A DNA stretch of 7,556 bases, from NCBI GenBank assembly GCA_937880175.1, contig CALFLO010000106.1, positions 1 through 7,556 on the forward strand, read 5' to 3'. Shown piece by piece: positions 1 to 5,851 of the stretch. A program made the position numbers and the translations under genes. Position 1 is the stretch's first letter; each line of letters begins with the position of its first letter. This stretch comes from an uncultured Gluconobacter sp. (GTDB lineage: Bacteria > Pseudomonadota > Alphaproteobacteria > Acetobacterales > Acetobacteraceae). A model generated the notes under the pieces. That model saw only the letters and a program-made list of their open reading frames with translations, did no database searches and was not told the DNA's origin.

Positions 1-153
1 GGATAGCCGCTACCCACGGACTACCGCAGAGACGGGATCTCTCCCCAGCCTCCGGATCTTCCAGTCCGATACCCAAAAGACGAGAGGGTAGCGGCTATCT
101 TGTCGGTAGCGGCTACGTCTCGGCTATCCGCTATCTTGACGGTAGCGGGTAGC
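1..153. repeat. Partition-site-like array of GGTAGCGGCTATC repeats
   Basis: The 13-mer GGTAGCGGCTATC occurs at 87-99. It recurs as GGTAGCGGCTA at 105-115, in a diverged form at 123-135 and as GGTAGCGGGTAGC at 141-153, so the units start 18 bp apart (87, 105, 123, 141). An exact inverted copy lies at 2-14. An 18-bp stretch at 95-112 is repeated at 131-148 with one mismatch, and 106-116 (GTAGCGGCTAC) is palindromic apart from its central base. Iterated short sites just upstream of a type Ib parA are the usual form of a centromere that also acts as operator for the small DNA-binding partner. That role is inferred from position. The array may continue left of the window. Confidence 0.6.
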
Positions 154-164
154 ATATATATATC
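136..164 (+). promoter_or_regulatory. Likely parA promoter inside the repeat array
   Basis: TTGACG at 136-141 is followed after 17 bp by TATATC at 159-164, in an alternating TA run (154-163). The -35 box and spacer overlap the last repeat copies, so a protein bound to the array would block RNA polymerase. This points to autoregulation of the par operon. The promoter is inferred from its match to a sigma-70 consensus. Confidence 0.45.
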
Positions 165-221
165 CAGCATAGTTCACAGGCTTAGTTCCAGCTACGGCAC
201 GATCTCTGGAAGGAAACAAAA

Positions 222-899
222 ATGCCGATCATTGTGTTTGCGAGCAGCAAGGGAGGCGTAGGTAAGACGACCTCTGCATTGACACTGGCCTCGGTGCTCG
301 CCGCTAATGAGGTAAAAACAACATTGGTCGACGCCGATCCCAATGCTCCTCTCTGCCGATGGGCAGAAAGGTTTCCCGATGCGGTTCCTGCCGCCCTGAC
401 GGTGGTATCTGCTTTGGGAAGTGACGTTGCGGAGGTCGTCGACAATGCGTCTGATCCTTTCGTCATTGTCGATCTCGAAGGAAGCAAAAACGTCGAGGTC
501 AGTGTTGGCTTAGGGCGGGCTGATCTCGCGCTAATCCCTATGAAGGGAAGTCAATTAGATGCGGACGAGGCTGCCAGCATTATCAAGCTCATCAAGAGGC
601 AAGAAACCGTATTCAAACGAACCATACCTTTTCGAGTATTCTTCGCACAAACATCTCCGATTATCACCGACAAGGGCATGCGCGAGATCAAACAGCAGCT
701 CGATGAAAACGGTATTCCCATGATGGGTACTTCGTTGGTTGAGAGGTCTGCATTTAAAGCACCATTTCGCCTGGGTGGCACAATTTACGATCTGTCACCT
801 AAGGAGGTTCGCAACCCGGCTGTAGCTATCGAGAACGCTGAAGCATTCGCAACGGAGGTTCGGGACGTGCTCGTACAAACAGCCGAACAGCACGCTTGA
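222..899 (+). CDS. parA: ParA-family partition ATPase (type Ib)
   Basis: This is a 225-residue Walker-type ATPase expected to drive plasmid segregation by ATP-dependent binding to the nucleoid. The deviant Walker A motif KGGVGKTT is at residues 10-17, with the signature Lys10 of the ParA/MinD group. A Walker A' segment (VDADPN) is at 36-41 and a Walker B-like strand (VIVDLEG) at 81-87. There is no N-terminal helix-turn-helix extension and the length is short, which fits type Ib ParA rather than the P1/F type; transcriptional control should then rest with the small partner. The ATG is preceded by GGAAGGA at 208-214, a good ribosome binding site. The gene lies downstream of the repeat array and 16 nt before the next gene, so the two are probably co-transcribed. 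The family call is firm; the plasmid-partition role follows from context. Confidence 0.92.
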   Translation: MPIIVFASSKGGVGKTTSALTLASVLAANEVKTTLVDADPNAPLCRWAERFPDAVPAALTVVSALGSDVAEVVDNASDPFVIVDLEGSKNVEVSVGLGRADLALIPMKGSQLDADEAASIIKLIKRQETVFKRTIPFRVFFAQTSPIITDKGMREIKQQLDENGIPMMGTSLVERSAFKAPFRLGGTIYDLSPKEVRNPAVAIENAEAFATEVRDVLVQTAEQHA

Positions 900-915
900 G
901 ATGGAGTAAGTGACG

Positions 916-1227
916 ATGGATGAACCACGGAAGGCGGCTAGAATCGATTTCGGTGCAGCTGTTGACTCAATTACGCCGCGCCGCCCGAAAATCGATAAGA
1001 GTACAACCTCAGCCGCGATTGCGGATGCCGCACAGGCGGGCTTCACAGGCAGATCAGATAAGGTAAACATTGACGGCCGTTCCCTGAGAAAAAGCGGGCG
1101 GACAGCACAACTAAACATCAAGCTTCGTCCCGAAACTAAGGCTCAGTTTTTAGAGCGAGCTCAGGCATTTCCGAATACGGAAGACTTTGTCCGTCATCTA
1201 CTAAGCCTTCTCAACGGATCAGAGTAA
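916..1227 (+). CDS. Small ParB/ParG-like DNA-binding partition partner
   Basis: This 103-residue protein has a low-complexity, probably flexible N-terminal half. Its C-terminal segment fits a ribbon-helix-helix fold: a strand around residues 62-70 (RTAQLNIKL), a helix around 72-83 and a second helix around 87-100. Proteins of this size and layout directly after a type Ib parA are usually the centromere-binding partner and operon repressor. The N-terminal tail would be expected to stimulate the ParA ATPase. I chose ATG at 916 because GGAG at 903-906 lies 9 nt upstream; the in-frame GTG at 910 is only 3 nt from that site. The natural binding target is the repeat array at 1-153. The fold is inferred from sequence pattern, not an exact family match, so I give no symbol. 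Confidence 0.75.
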   Translation: MDEPRKAARIDFGAAVDSITPRRPKIDKSTTSAAIADAAQAGFTGRSDKVNIDGRSLRKSGRTAQLNIKLRPETKAQFLERAQAFPNTEDFVRHLLSLLNGSE

Positions 1228-1257
1228 GCCGAAGAGGAGAGGGAGCTGGAAAAGCAG

Positions 1258-1437
1258 GGCTTCAAAAGTGCACACTTACAGCCCCTCCCTTTGCAGGGCT
1301 TCAAAAGTGCACGGTTAGCCTGTCCGCACCTACATACAGGCGCGCCGTGAGAAGTTTTTAGGAATGGCAGAGAGGCAGGCTTCAAAAGTGCACGTCAATG
1401 GGAAGCAAAACCGCTGGCAGTGGCTTCAAAAGTGCAC
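1258..1437 (+). repeat. Four iterons (GGCTTCAAAAGTGCAC) downstream of rep
   Basis: Four identical 16-bp direct repeats lie at 1258-1273, 1297-1312, 1378-1393 and 1422-1437, start to start 39, 81 and 44 bp apart. The first two share the 5' extension GCAG. They fill the gap between the partition operon and the 3' end of rep. Such repeats are binding sites for the cognate Rep protein, and they act as origin elements, as copy-number control (titration and handcuffing) or both. The irregular spacing is less like a compact origin than like a control cluster. No clear DnaA box or terminator hairpin is visible in this gap (1228-1452). Confidence 0.85.
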
Positions 1438-1452
1438 GGCACAAAACAGATC

Positions 1453-2382
1453 CTACAGCTTTAAGCTTATCGCTTTTTTTCCAACAGGGGGCTGACCTGG
1501 GTATAGTATAATTCCTTTGCCATCATCCTGTTCAAGGACCTTCGCAGCAGGGTAAACCGCTAATGCAAGCTGTAGGTTAGGCAAGAAACGGGCTTTAAAA
1601 TTCTTTAATTGCCCGAAATTTAGGCCGAATTGTGCCTTCAGCCCATGCCAAGTTATAGAAGTGGGCCGACTAAGGGAATGTAACCGGTATGCAAGCCATG
1701 AATAGATATCCAGAGCCATACTGTTATTACTTAGAGCCCTGATTGCTGCCTCGTCGAGCGGCACCGGATGACGACGAAGACCATCAAAAAATCCCTCTGA
1801 TAAGCGGGCCATGTGCATGTAGGTCTCGTTGTCGCCCTCTGCAGAGGGATCCATGAAAACGGCGGAATCCATGATATTTTGGTTAGTCAGACCTACAGTT
1901 CCGCCTCTCTTCACTTCAAAAGACAAACGAGACCTTGATATTCGCTCCATTTGATCGCGGACGATCTGAAGGTTCTTACCGCCAATGGGGATATTCATTC
2001 TTCCCATCCAAGCACGAAGACTTTTGCCGAGCTCAATATCTCTTGAGTTTGTCCTGATGGCTTCTGACTGTAGATATATGAGTATTAAACGGGCTCGGCT
2101 ACCGTATGGCACGCCTACAGGTACCGGTTCTCCTGCAGCGCCCCGTTTCATTCCTGGTTCAATAATCAGGCAGACTTGGTCGCTCTCGAGCTGCCATCCT
2201 TTATGATCAGCTAATCGCCGGTGCGGCAATGCAGCCTGACACCAGCCGGAGTACAGAAACCCTACGCCATTTTGCTCGTCAGCCATGTATGCTGCGGCGG
2301 CCTCAACGACCTGACGATCAATATCAAGTTGGAGCGCGGCCTGCCGACCGTTGTCCTGCAAGATTTTGTGTAGGGTTTGCAT
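1453..2382 (-). CDS. repA: Plasmid replication initiator, RepA (RepA_C-type) family
   Basis: This 309-residue initiator should bind the flanking iterons and open the plasmid origin. It carries the conserved blocks of the alphaproteobacterial plasmid RepA family: FLYSGWCQAALPHRRL around residues 42-57, then GVPYGSRARLILIYLQSEA (about 90-108) leading into IRTNSRDIELG (about 109-119), which corresponds to the first winged-helix region. A second winged-helix-like segment (LDIYSWLAYRL through ITWHGLKAQFG) spans about 224-252. I chose ATG at 2382 because GGAG at 2391-2394 is 8 nt upstream; a GTG one codon earlier (2385) is also in frame but closer. Iterons on both sides and an inverted iteron at its promoter support self-regulation. 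Base composition is lower in GC than the genes to the right. Confidence 0.9.
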   Translation of the reverse strand: MQTLHKILQDNGRQAALQLDIDRQVVEAAAAYMADEQNGVGFLYSGWCQAALPHRRLADHKGWQLESDQVCLIIEPGMKRGAAGEPVPVGVPYGSRARLILIYLQSEAIRTNSRDIELGKSLRAWMGRMNIPIGGKNLQIVRDQMERISRSRLSFEVKRGGTVGLTNQNIMDSAVFMDPSAEGDNETYMHMARLSEGFFDGLRRHPVPLDEAAIRALSNNSMALDIYSWLAYRLHSLSRPTSITWHGLKAQFGLNFGQLKNFKARFLPNLQLALAVYPAAKVLEQDDGKGIILYPGQPPVGKKAISLKL

Positions 2383-2405
2383 CACCGTCTCTCCGCTTAG
2401 TTTTG

Positions 2406-2434
2406 ACTATGGTGAAGGGGGACGTGTTTGTCAG
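2406..2434 (-). promoter_or_regulatory. Likely repA promoter, abutting an inverted iteron
   Basis: Read on the minus strand, CTGACA (2429-2434) and CATAGT (2406-2411) are separated by 17 bp and lie just upstream of the repA ribosome binding site (2391-2394). The inverted iteron at 2436-2450 ends 1 bp from the -35 box, where bound Rep could modulate transcription. This is a consensus match only. Confidence 0.4.
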
Positions 2435-2435
2435 C

Positions 2436-2588
2436 GTGCACTTTTGAAGCACGAGCTATTAGGTTTATTAGTTATTATTAGTATAGGCTTCAAAAGTGCA
2501 CGGGATAACGCCATCTTCTGGCGGTTTTCCTATCTCACATTCATATATCGGCGCTTCAAAAGTGCATGCCGTAGCTACAAAAGTGCAC
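2436..2588. repeat. Iteron cluster upstream of repA: one inverted, three direct copies
   Basis: The copies are GTGCACTTTTGAAGC at 2436-2450 (inverted), an exact GGCTTCAAAAGTGCAC at 2486-2501, CGCTTCAAAAGTGCAT at 2552-2567 (two changes) and AGCTACAAAAGTGCAC at 2573-2588 (two changes). The last two start 21 bp apart, two helical turns. Together with the AT-rich tract between the first two copies, this side is the better candidate for the replication origin. The copy next to the rep promoter probably serves autoregulation. The division of labour between this and the downstream cluster is inference. Confidence 0.8.
2457..2485. other. AT-rich tract, possible origin unwinding element
   Basis: This 29-bp stretch is almost entirely A and T and contains TTATTAG twice (2465-2471 and 2475-2481). 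It is bracketed by iterons pointing in opposite directions. AT-rich direct repeats next to iterons are typical of DNA unwinding elements in theta-replicating plasmids. I see no adjacent DnaA box, so the origin assignment stays tentative. It could instead simply be the upstream region of the rep promoter. Confidence 0.4.
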
Positions 2589-2609
2589 AGCTCCATGTGG
2601 GCGACTCTA

Positions 2610-4058
2610 TCAAAACCGACTGCGCCCTGGATGCTTGGTCATGGCGTCCTCGACCTCGATATATTTTTCCACCACGCCGAAGGTTTGGTGGCGCGAGAAA
2701 CGCTTGAGCGAGACCAGATCCGTGCCGTCACGAGCTCCTGTGGTGATCGCTCCGCGTCGCAGGCTGTGCCCACTGAAATCGCCTGTCACTCCCGCATCCA
2801 GGCAGCGCTTCTGAATGATGCGAGCCACAGACCTGTCAGACAGCGCCTCTGAACCCATCGCGGGCGGGGCAGGGGGCTGACCGGCCTCGGCAGCAGGCGG
2901 GAGCCACACCCGCCGGAAAACCGGTCCCTTGGCGTCGGCCAGTTTCGCCTTCCGAAGCCACGCTTCATAGGCCCGGACCGGACACAGGGCAGTAATGCCG
3001 CGCGGGATGGCGACTTCGACACCCTGACTGGTCCGGTCCCCCTTGGACCGGTCCAGCCGGATCCGCATCCCGTCATCATCGAGCGCTACATTCTCCAGGC
3101 ACAGCGCCGCCACTTCGGACCGTCGGAGGGCGCCGGCAAAGCCGAGCAGAAGAATGGCCCTGTCGCGGACGCCCACGAGCTCGGTGCTATCGATCTGCTC
3201 GATGACCTCGCTCAGCAGATCCCAGGTCAGCCCCTTGACCTGACGGGACGCACTTTCCGTTGACGTCCTGCGAATGCCTGCAACCGTTTCAGACACAAGG
3301 GCATGGGAGGTCGGGACGGGAACCTGGGCAACATGGTGCAGATAGCGCAGTGCGGCACGGTGCAGATCCACCGTCGCGGGCCGCTTCTTCTGCAGCGCAA
3401 GATCAGCCAGGTAGGCGGCAACATCCTCGCTGCGGGCGGGCAGGGCAGGGAGCGCATGTCCTGCCGCCCATGCGCACCAGGAGCGCACGGCCGAGCGATA
3501 GGTCCGGCGTGTGTTCACTGCCTTCGCCGCCCGGGAATAGGTCTTCGAGGCGCGCTCCGCCGTCACCAGCGTCCCGTCATAGTCGGGCAGGGCCTCGTCG
3601 GTCAGGGCGTCGAACCACTGCAGGACGGCGCCAGACTGCTGACCCAGAGGAGAGGCCAGCGGCGCCAGCGTGGCCGCCTGCGATCCCGCCTTGCGCCGTC
3701 TGGCGGCCTTCGGCCTGAGCCAGGCGACGAACACCGGGTCGGGTTCGAGATCCAGAGCAATCGCCAGTTCGTGCCCGGAGGGCAGGGCGGTCAGATGGGC
3801 ACTGGCGATGGCCAATGCCTCCTCCGCCGTCTCGACATCGGTGGACAGGACCGTGTCTTCGGCAAATTCGTTGTCGCGGTATTCGATGCCGCGAATGACC
3901 AGAGAGAGACGGGGGGAGAAGCGACCGGTCGAGAGAAGCGCTACCGCTTCTGTCAGATCGCCGGCAGGAAGCTGCTGCCGGGTCTTCTGGTCCAGCCGGT
4001 CCAGGACGGCCTCACGGGCAGCCTTTGCCGAGCCTGCGATGTGAAGATGGCTGAGCAT
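2610..4058 (-). CDS. Tyrosine recombinase/integrase with long N-terminal region
   Basis: This 482-residue site-specific recombinase has all catalytic positions of the tyrosine recombinase family. Arg312 is in GALRRSE, a probable Lys339 in RSKGDR, His431 and Arg434 in HSLRRG, His457 in SRHQTF, and the nucleophile Tyr466 in EKYIE. The core-binding (SAM-like) domain lies at about 172-260 and the catalytic domain at about 278-475. The first roughly 150 residues match no part of a minimal recombinase that I recognise; the usual length is 300-400 residues. I chose ATG at 4058 because GGAGG at 4064-4068 is 5 nt upstream; the frame is open further upstream to 4139. It ends 22 bp from the last iteron. 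It could resolve plasmid multimers or integrate and excise an element; no attachment site is evident. The intergenic gap to the next gene (4059-4170) holds only a weak 5-bp hairpin at 4085-4103. Confidence 0.88.
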   Translation of the reverse strand: MLSHLHIAGSAKAAREAVLDRLDQKTRQQLPAGDLTEAVALLSTGRFSPRLSLVIRGIEYRDNEFAEDTVLSTDVETAEEALAIASAHLTALPSGHELAIALDLEPDPVFVAWLRPKAARRRKAGSQAATLAPLASPLGQQSGAVLQWFDALTDEALPDYDGTLVTAERASKTYSRAAKAVNTRRTYRSAVRSWCAWAAGHALPALPARSEDVAAYLADLALQKKRPATVDLHRAALRYLHHVAQVPVPTSHALVSETVAGIRRTSTESASRQVKGLTWDLLSEVIEQIDSTELVGVRDRAILLLGFAGALRRSEVAALCLENVALDDDGMRIRLDRSKGDRTSQGVEVAIPRGITALCPVRAYEAWLRKAKLADAKGPVFRRVWLPPAAEAGQPPAPPAMGSEALSDRSVARIIQKRCLDAGVTGDFSGHSLRRGAITTGARDGTDLVSLKRFSRHQTFGVVEKYIEVEDAMTKHPGRSRF

Positions 4059-4170
4059 GAACGCCTCCGCGAAACCAGAACCTAGCTTCTGATAGCATGA
4101 AGCCGGGGCAGGGCAGAGAGGAGAACAAACCCTGTCCAATACAGACCGGAAATGTGTTAACGAAGACTGA

Positions 4171-4617
4171 ATGCCGATCCGACCGGAACTGAAAGCGCTT
4201 TATCCTCCCAACTGGCCCGAGCTGAGCCGACAGGTGCGGTTCGAGCGGGCAGGGGGTGTCTGTCAGCGCTGCGGCCGGCCGCATGGACATCACCTTCAGG
4301 TGCTGCCGGGTGGTCGGTGGAAGCATCCGGAGACGGGGCACTGGTTCAATGGCCGGGGCAGGCGCATCTCGCCTCCGGACCTGATCGAGCATCTGCAAAT
4401 ACGACAGACGAAGGTGGTTCTGGCAGCGGCCCATTTGAATCATGATCCCACCAGCAACCGGCTGCGCAATCTGCGCGCGTTTTGTCAGCGCTGCCATCTG
4501 CTGCACGACCGGATGTATCATCTGGCTCAACGACGCCTGACCTTGCGACGGCGCCTGGCGCTCGGGGATCTGTTCGAAGGTCTGTATCGGGCCGGGGTCC
4601 CGCCTCTGCGCCTGTAA
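4171..4617 (+). CDS. Small HNH endonuclease-like protein
   Basis: This 148-residue protein has a zinc-bound HNH (beta-beta-alpha metal) pattern. Cys31 and Cys34 (CQRC) form the first knuckle. His88 in AAHLNHD is the probable catalytic histidine, with His91 close by. Asn100 follows in LRNLRAFC. Cys105 and Cys108 (CQRC) form the second knuckle, with His109 and His112 after it. The tail from residue 115 is rich in arginine and probably binds DNA. Genes like this are common in phages and plasmids and usually lack an assigned target. Transcription is divergent from the recombinase and convergent with the next HNH-type gene. The ribosome binding site before the ATG is weak. The intact metal-binding set suggests an active nuclease, but the substrate cannot be read from sequence. 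Confidence 0.72.
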   Translation: MPIRPELKALYPPNWPELSRQVRFERAGGVCQRCGRPHGHHLQVLPGGRWKHPETGHWFNGRGRRISPPDLIEHLQIRQTKVVLAAAHLNHDPTSNRLRNLRAFCQRCHLLHDRMYHLAQRRLTLRRRLALGDLFEGLYRAGVPPLRL

Positions 4618-4691
4618 CGGGTCAGATCAGGCATCCGTCTGGACCGCGACGCTGGCCTCCAGCCGGAGCGGGGAGGGGAGTGATCTGTTTC

Positions 4692-5435
4692 CTATCGCTC
4701 ACCGATCAGATGTTCAATGTGCGTAACGTGCCCGGCCCTGATGCCAACGCGCGTCTGCGCCTGCCGCACGAATTTCCGGTTCAGCTCGCGGGCCAGCGTT
4801 TCGCCGTCCCTGATCGGCACAACACTGTAGGTTCTGATTGCCCAGGAGATATCGCACTGCCAGTCGGTATGGCGGCTGCGCGTATGCCACTGCTTCATGG
4901 CCTGGTCTCCGCATCGCGCCGCTTCGGGGTGGTTCCAGCCATTCACCTCTGCCATCCAGGCCAAAGCGGCATCCTGCCGGCCCTCGGTCATGGTCTTTCC
5001 CCAGTGACGCACGCCATGGCAGTCCGGACAGAGAGAAATCACCCCTTTGAGGGTCTGGATCCGCCGCTCGTCGTCATACGCCCATCCTTCGTCAGCTTCG
5101 ACCGGCCATTGGGGACCCCGTCCTCCGCACACCCGGCAACGGGATCCGGATCGCGCATAGGCATCCTTCCGGATCCGGTTCCAGTCTTCGGGCGCCAGGA
5201 AGGCGCGAAGATTAAAGCCCCACAGAGCCTGCGGCACCATCCACGGGCGGATGTAGGGGGCCTTGCGGTCCGGCCGATACCGGTAAGGCACGAAAGGCAA
5301 TAGAGCGTCGAGCTTGTCCCGGTGCGCCATCCAGCACTTCTGCTCCCCGTTGAACGTGGCACCGCCCCGGGCTGCTTCCTTACGGCGCTCAAACGGGACG
5401 CAAAGAGGAATGAGTGTCGTCAAGGCAATCACCAT
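4692..5435 (-). CDS. DUF5710-like domain fused to a degenerate HNH-type fold
   Basis: Counted from ATG at 5435 the protein has 247 residues. Residues about 7-50 (VPFERRKEAARGGATF, then a conserved tryptophan) resemble DUF5710, a short module often attached to plasmid DNA-processing proteins. A zinc fold follows at about 100-145: Cys100 and Cys103 (CRVC), then WPVEADEGWAYDD, then LCPDCHGVRH with Cys136, Cys139, His140 and His144. In related phage and plasmid proteins I recall, the middle block reads like ECHEVW; here it is EADEGW, so the expected histidine is absent. The start is uncertain. The frame is open to a GTG at 5486, and a TTG at 5423 has GGTGA 5 nt upstream, while ATG 5435 has no clear ribosome binding site. 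It may be a DNA-binding rather than cleaving protein. Confidence 0.65.
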   Translation of the reverse strand: MVIALTTLIPLCVPFERRKEAARGGATFNGEQKCWMAHRDKLDALLPFVPYRYRPDRKAPYIRPWMVPQALWGFNLRAFLAPEDWNRIRKDAYARSGSRCRVCGGRGPQWPVEADEGWAYDDERRIQTLKGVISLCPDCHGVRHWGKTMTEGRQDAALAWMAEVNGWNHPEAARCGDQAMKQWHTRSRHTDWQCDISWAIRTYSVVPIRDGETLARELNRKFVRQAQTRVGIRAGHVTHIEHLIGER

Positions 5436-5487
5436 AACAGGGACGGCCGAGCATGGCCGCCGTGGAAAGAGGGAATGTCGAGGCACT

Positions 5488-5501
5488 CGGGATATATCCC
5501 G
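5488..5501. promoter_or_regulatory. 14-bp perfect palindrome between two minus-strand genes
   Basis: CGGGATATATCCCG is a perfect inverted repeat lying directly downstream of the small gene ending at 5502 and upstream of the DUF5710/HNH-type gene. On the minus strand TTGACG overlaps its edge (5501-5506), hinting at a regulated promoter, but no well-spaced -10 box follows. It could be an operator or chance. Confidence 0.3.
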
Positions 5502-5690
5502 TCAATGCTGATGGGACGACCCCGGATCACCCTCCCGCTTCGGGGCCACGCTCGCGTTTCCCTCAGTCGCGTCAACGGAACTGTCCCTCGGCCGCGGGCT
5601 TTCCGAAGAGGCTGTGCGGCTGCGCGCCTCCGCCACGAGGCGTTTGACGCGCTCGACTGCCATTGCACCACCATGCTCCATCGTGTTCAT
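5502..5690 (-). CDS. Short gene of unknown function (62 residues)
   Basis: I do not recognise this protein. It begins with ATG at 5690, preceded by GGAG at 5698-5701 with a 7-nt spacer, one of the better ribosome binding sites in the window. The N-terminal third (EHGGAMAVERVKRLVAEARSR) could form an amphipathic basic helix. The rest is rich in Ser, Pro, Asp and Gly and is probably disordered. It runs in the same direction as the DUF5710/HNH-type gene, whose possible start lies 15-66 nt downstream, so they may be co-transcribed. The good start signal is the main argument that it is real; the low-complexity C-terminus argues for caution. Confidence 0.4.
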   Translation of the reverse strand: MNTMEHGGAMAVERVKRLVAEARSRTASSESPRPRDSSVDATEGNASVAPKREGDPGSSHQH

Positions 5691-5703
5691 CGGCTTTCTC
5701 CGT

Positions 5704-5811
5704 TCAGAATGTCAGCTTCAGATCGGGCACCTGCCCTGTGAAGGACACTAGCTGGCCCGTTTGTGAGTGCAGACCGGAAGAGCCCGATTTCTGTGGCGCT
5801 GCCTGCGTCAT
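5704..5811 (-). CDS. Doubtful 35-residue frame, possible gene remnant
   Basis: A short minus-strand frame from ATG at 5811 ends 13 nt before the start of the 62-residue gene, and the latter's ribosome binding site lies between them. The sequence near its end (SFTGQVPDLKLTF) looks like a folded strand, but no ribosome binding site precedes the ATG, which abuts the likely antitoxin operator. It may be the 3' remnant of a gene cut when the toxin-antitoxin module arrived, or nothing. Confidence 0.15.
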   Translation of the reverse strand: MTQAAPQKSGSSGLHSQTGQLVSFTGQVPDLKLTF

Positions 5812-5829
5812 TGTAGTAATGTCGCTACA
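5812..5829. promoter_or_regulatory. Inverted repeat, likely operator of the toxin-antitoxin operon
   Basis: TGTAG at 5812-5816 and CTACA at 5825-5829 form a 5-bp inverted repeat with an 8-bp centre, ending 22 bp before the antitoxin start. Antitoxins of the Phd/YefM group, usually with their toxin, repress their own promoter at such short palindromes. The overlapping TACATA (5826-5831) could serve as a -10 box. Role inferred from position. Confidence 0.4.
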
Positions 5830-5851
5830 TAAGAAACAGGAGGCTCCCGAG

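Noticed and set aside
910..915. GTG start for the small partition partner
   Set aside because: It lies only 3 nt from GGAG, whereas the ATG at 916 has a 9-nt spacer.
1258..1437. CRISPR-like direct repeats
   Set aside because: The units are only 16 bp with irregular, partly inverted spacing around a rep gene and no cas genes; this is an iteron cluster.
3303..4085. Long plus-strand open frame (260 residues) opposite the recombinase
   Set aside because: It is a frame shadow of GC-rich coding sequence. The product is arginine- and glycine-rich with no motif, while the opposite strand carries a complete catalytic set.
4085..4103. GCTTC/GAAGC hairpin upstream of the recombinase as attachment site or operator
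   Set aside because: A 5-bp stem with a 9-nt loop is easily found by chance and no second copy is present.
4012..4530. Minus-strand open frame of 172 residues opposite the first HNH gene
   Set aside because: No family pattern and no convincing ribosome binding site; the plus strand encodes the HNH motif.
4618..4691. Bidirectional terminator between the convergent HNH-type genes
   Set aside because: No stem longer than 5 bp followed by a T-tract is visible; only scattered GATCA/TGATC matches.
4482..5303. Plus-strand open frame of 273 residues overlapping both HNH-type genes
   Set aside because: It lies across the 3' end of one gene and antisense to the other, has no recognisable motif, and the true genes show ordered zinc-binding residues.
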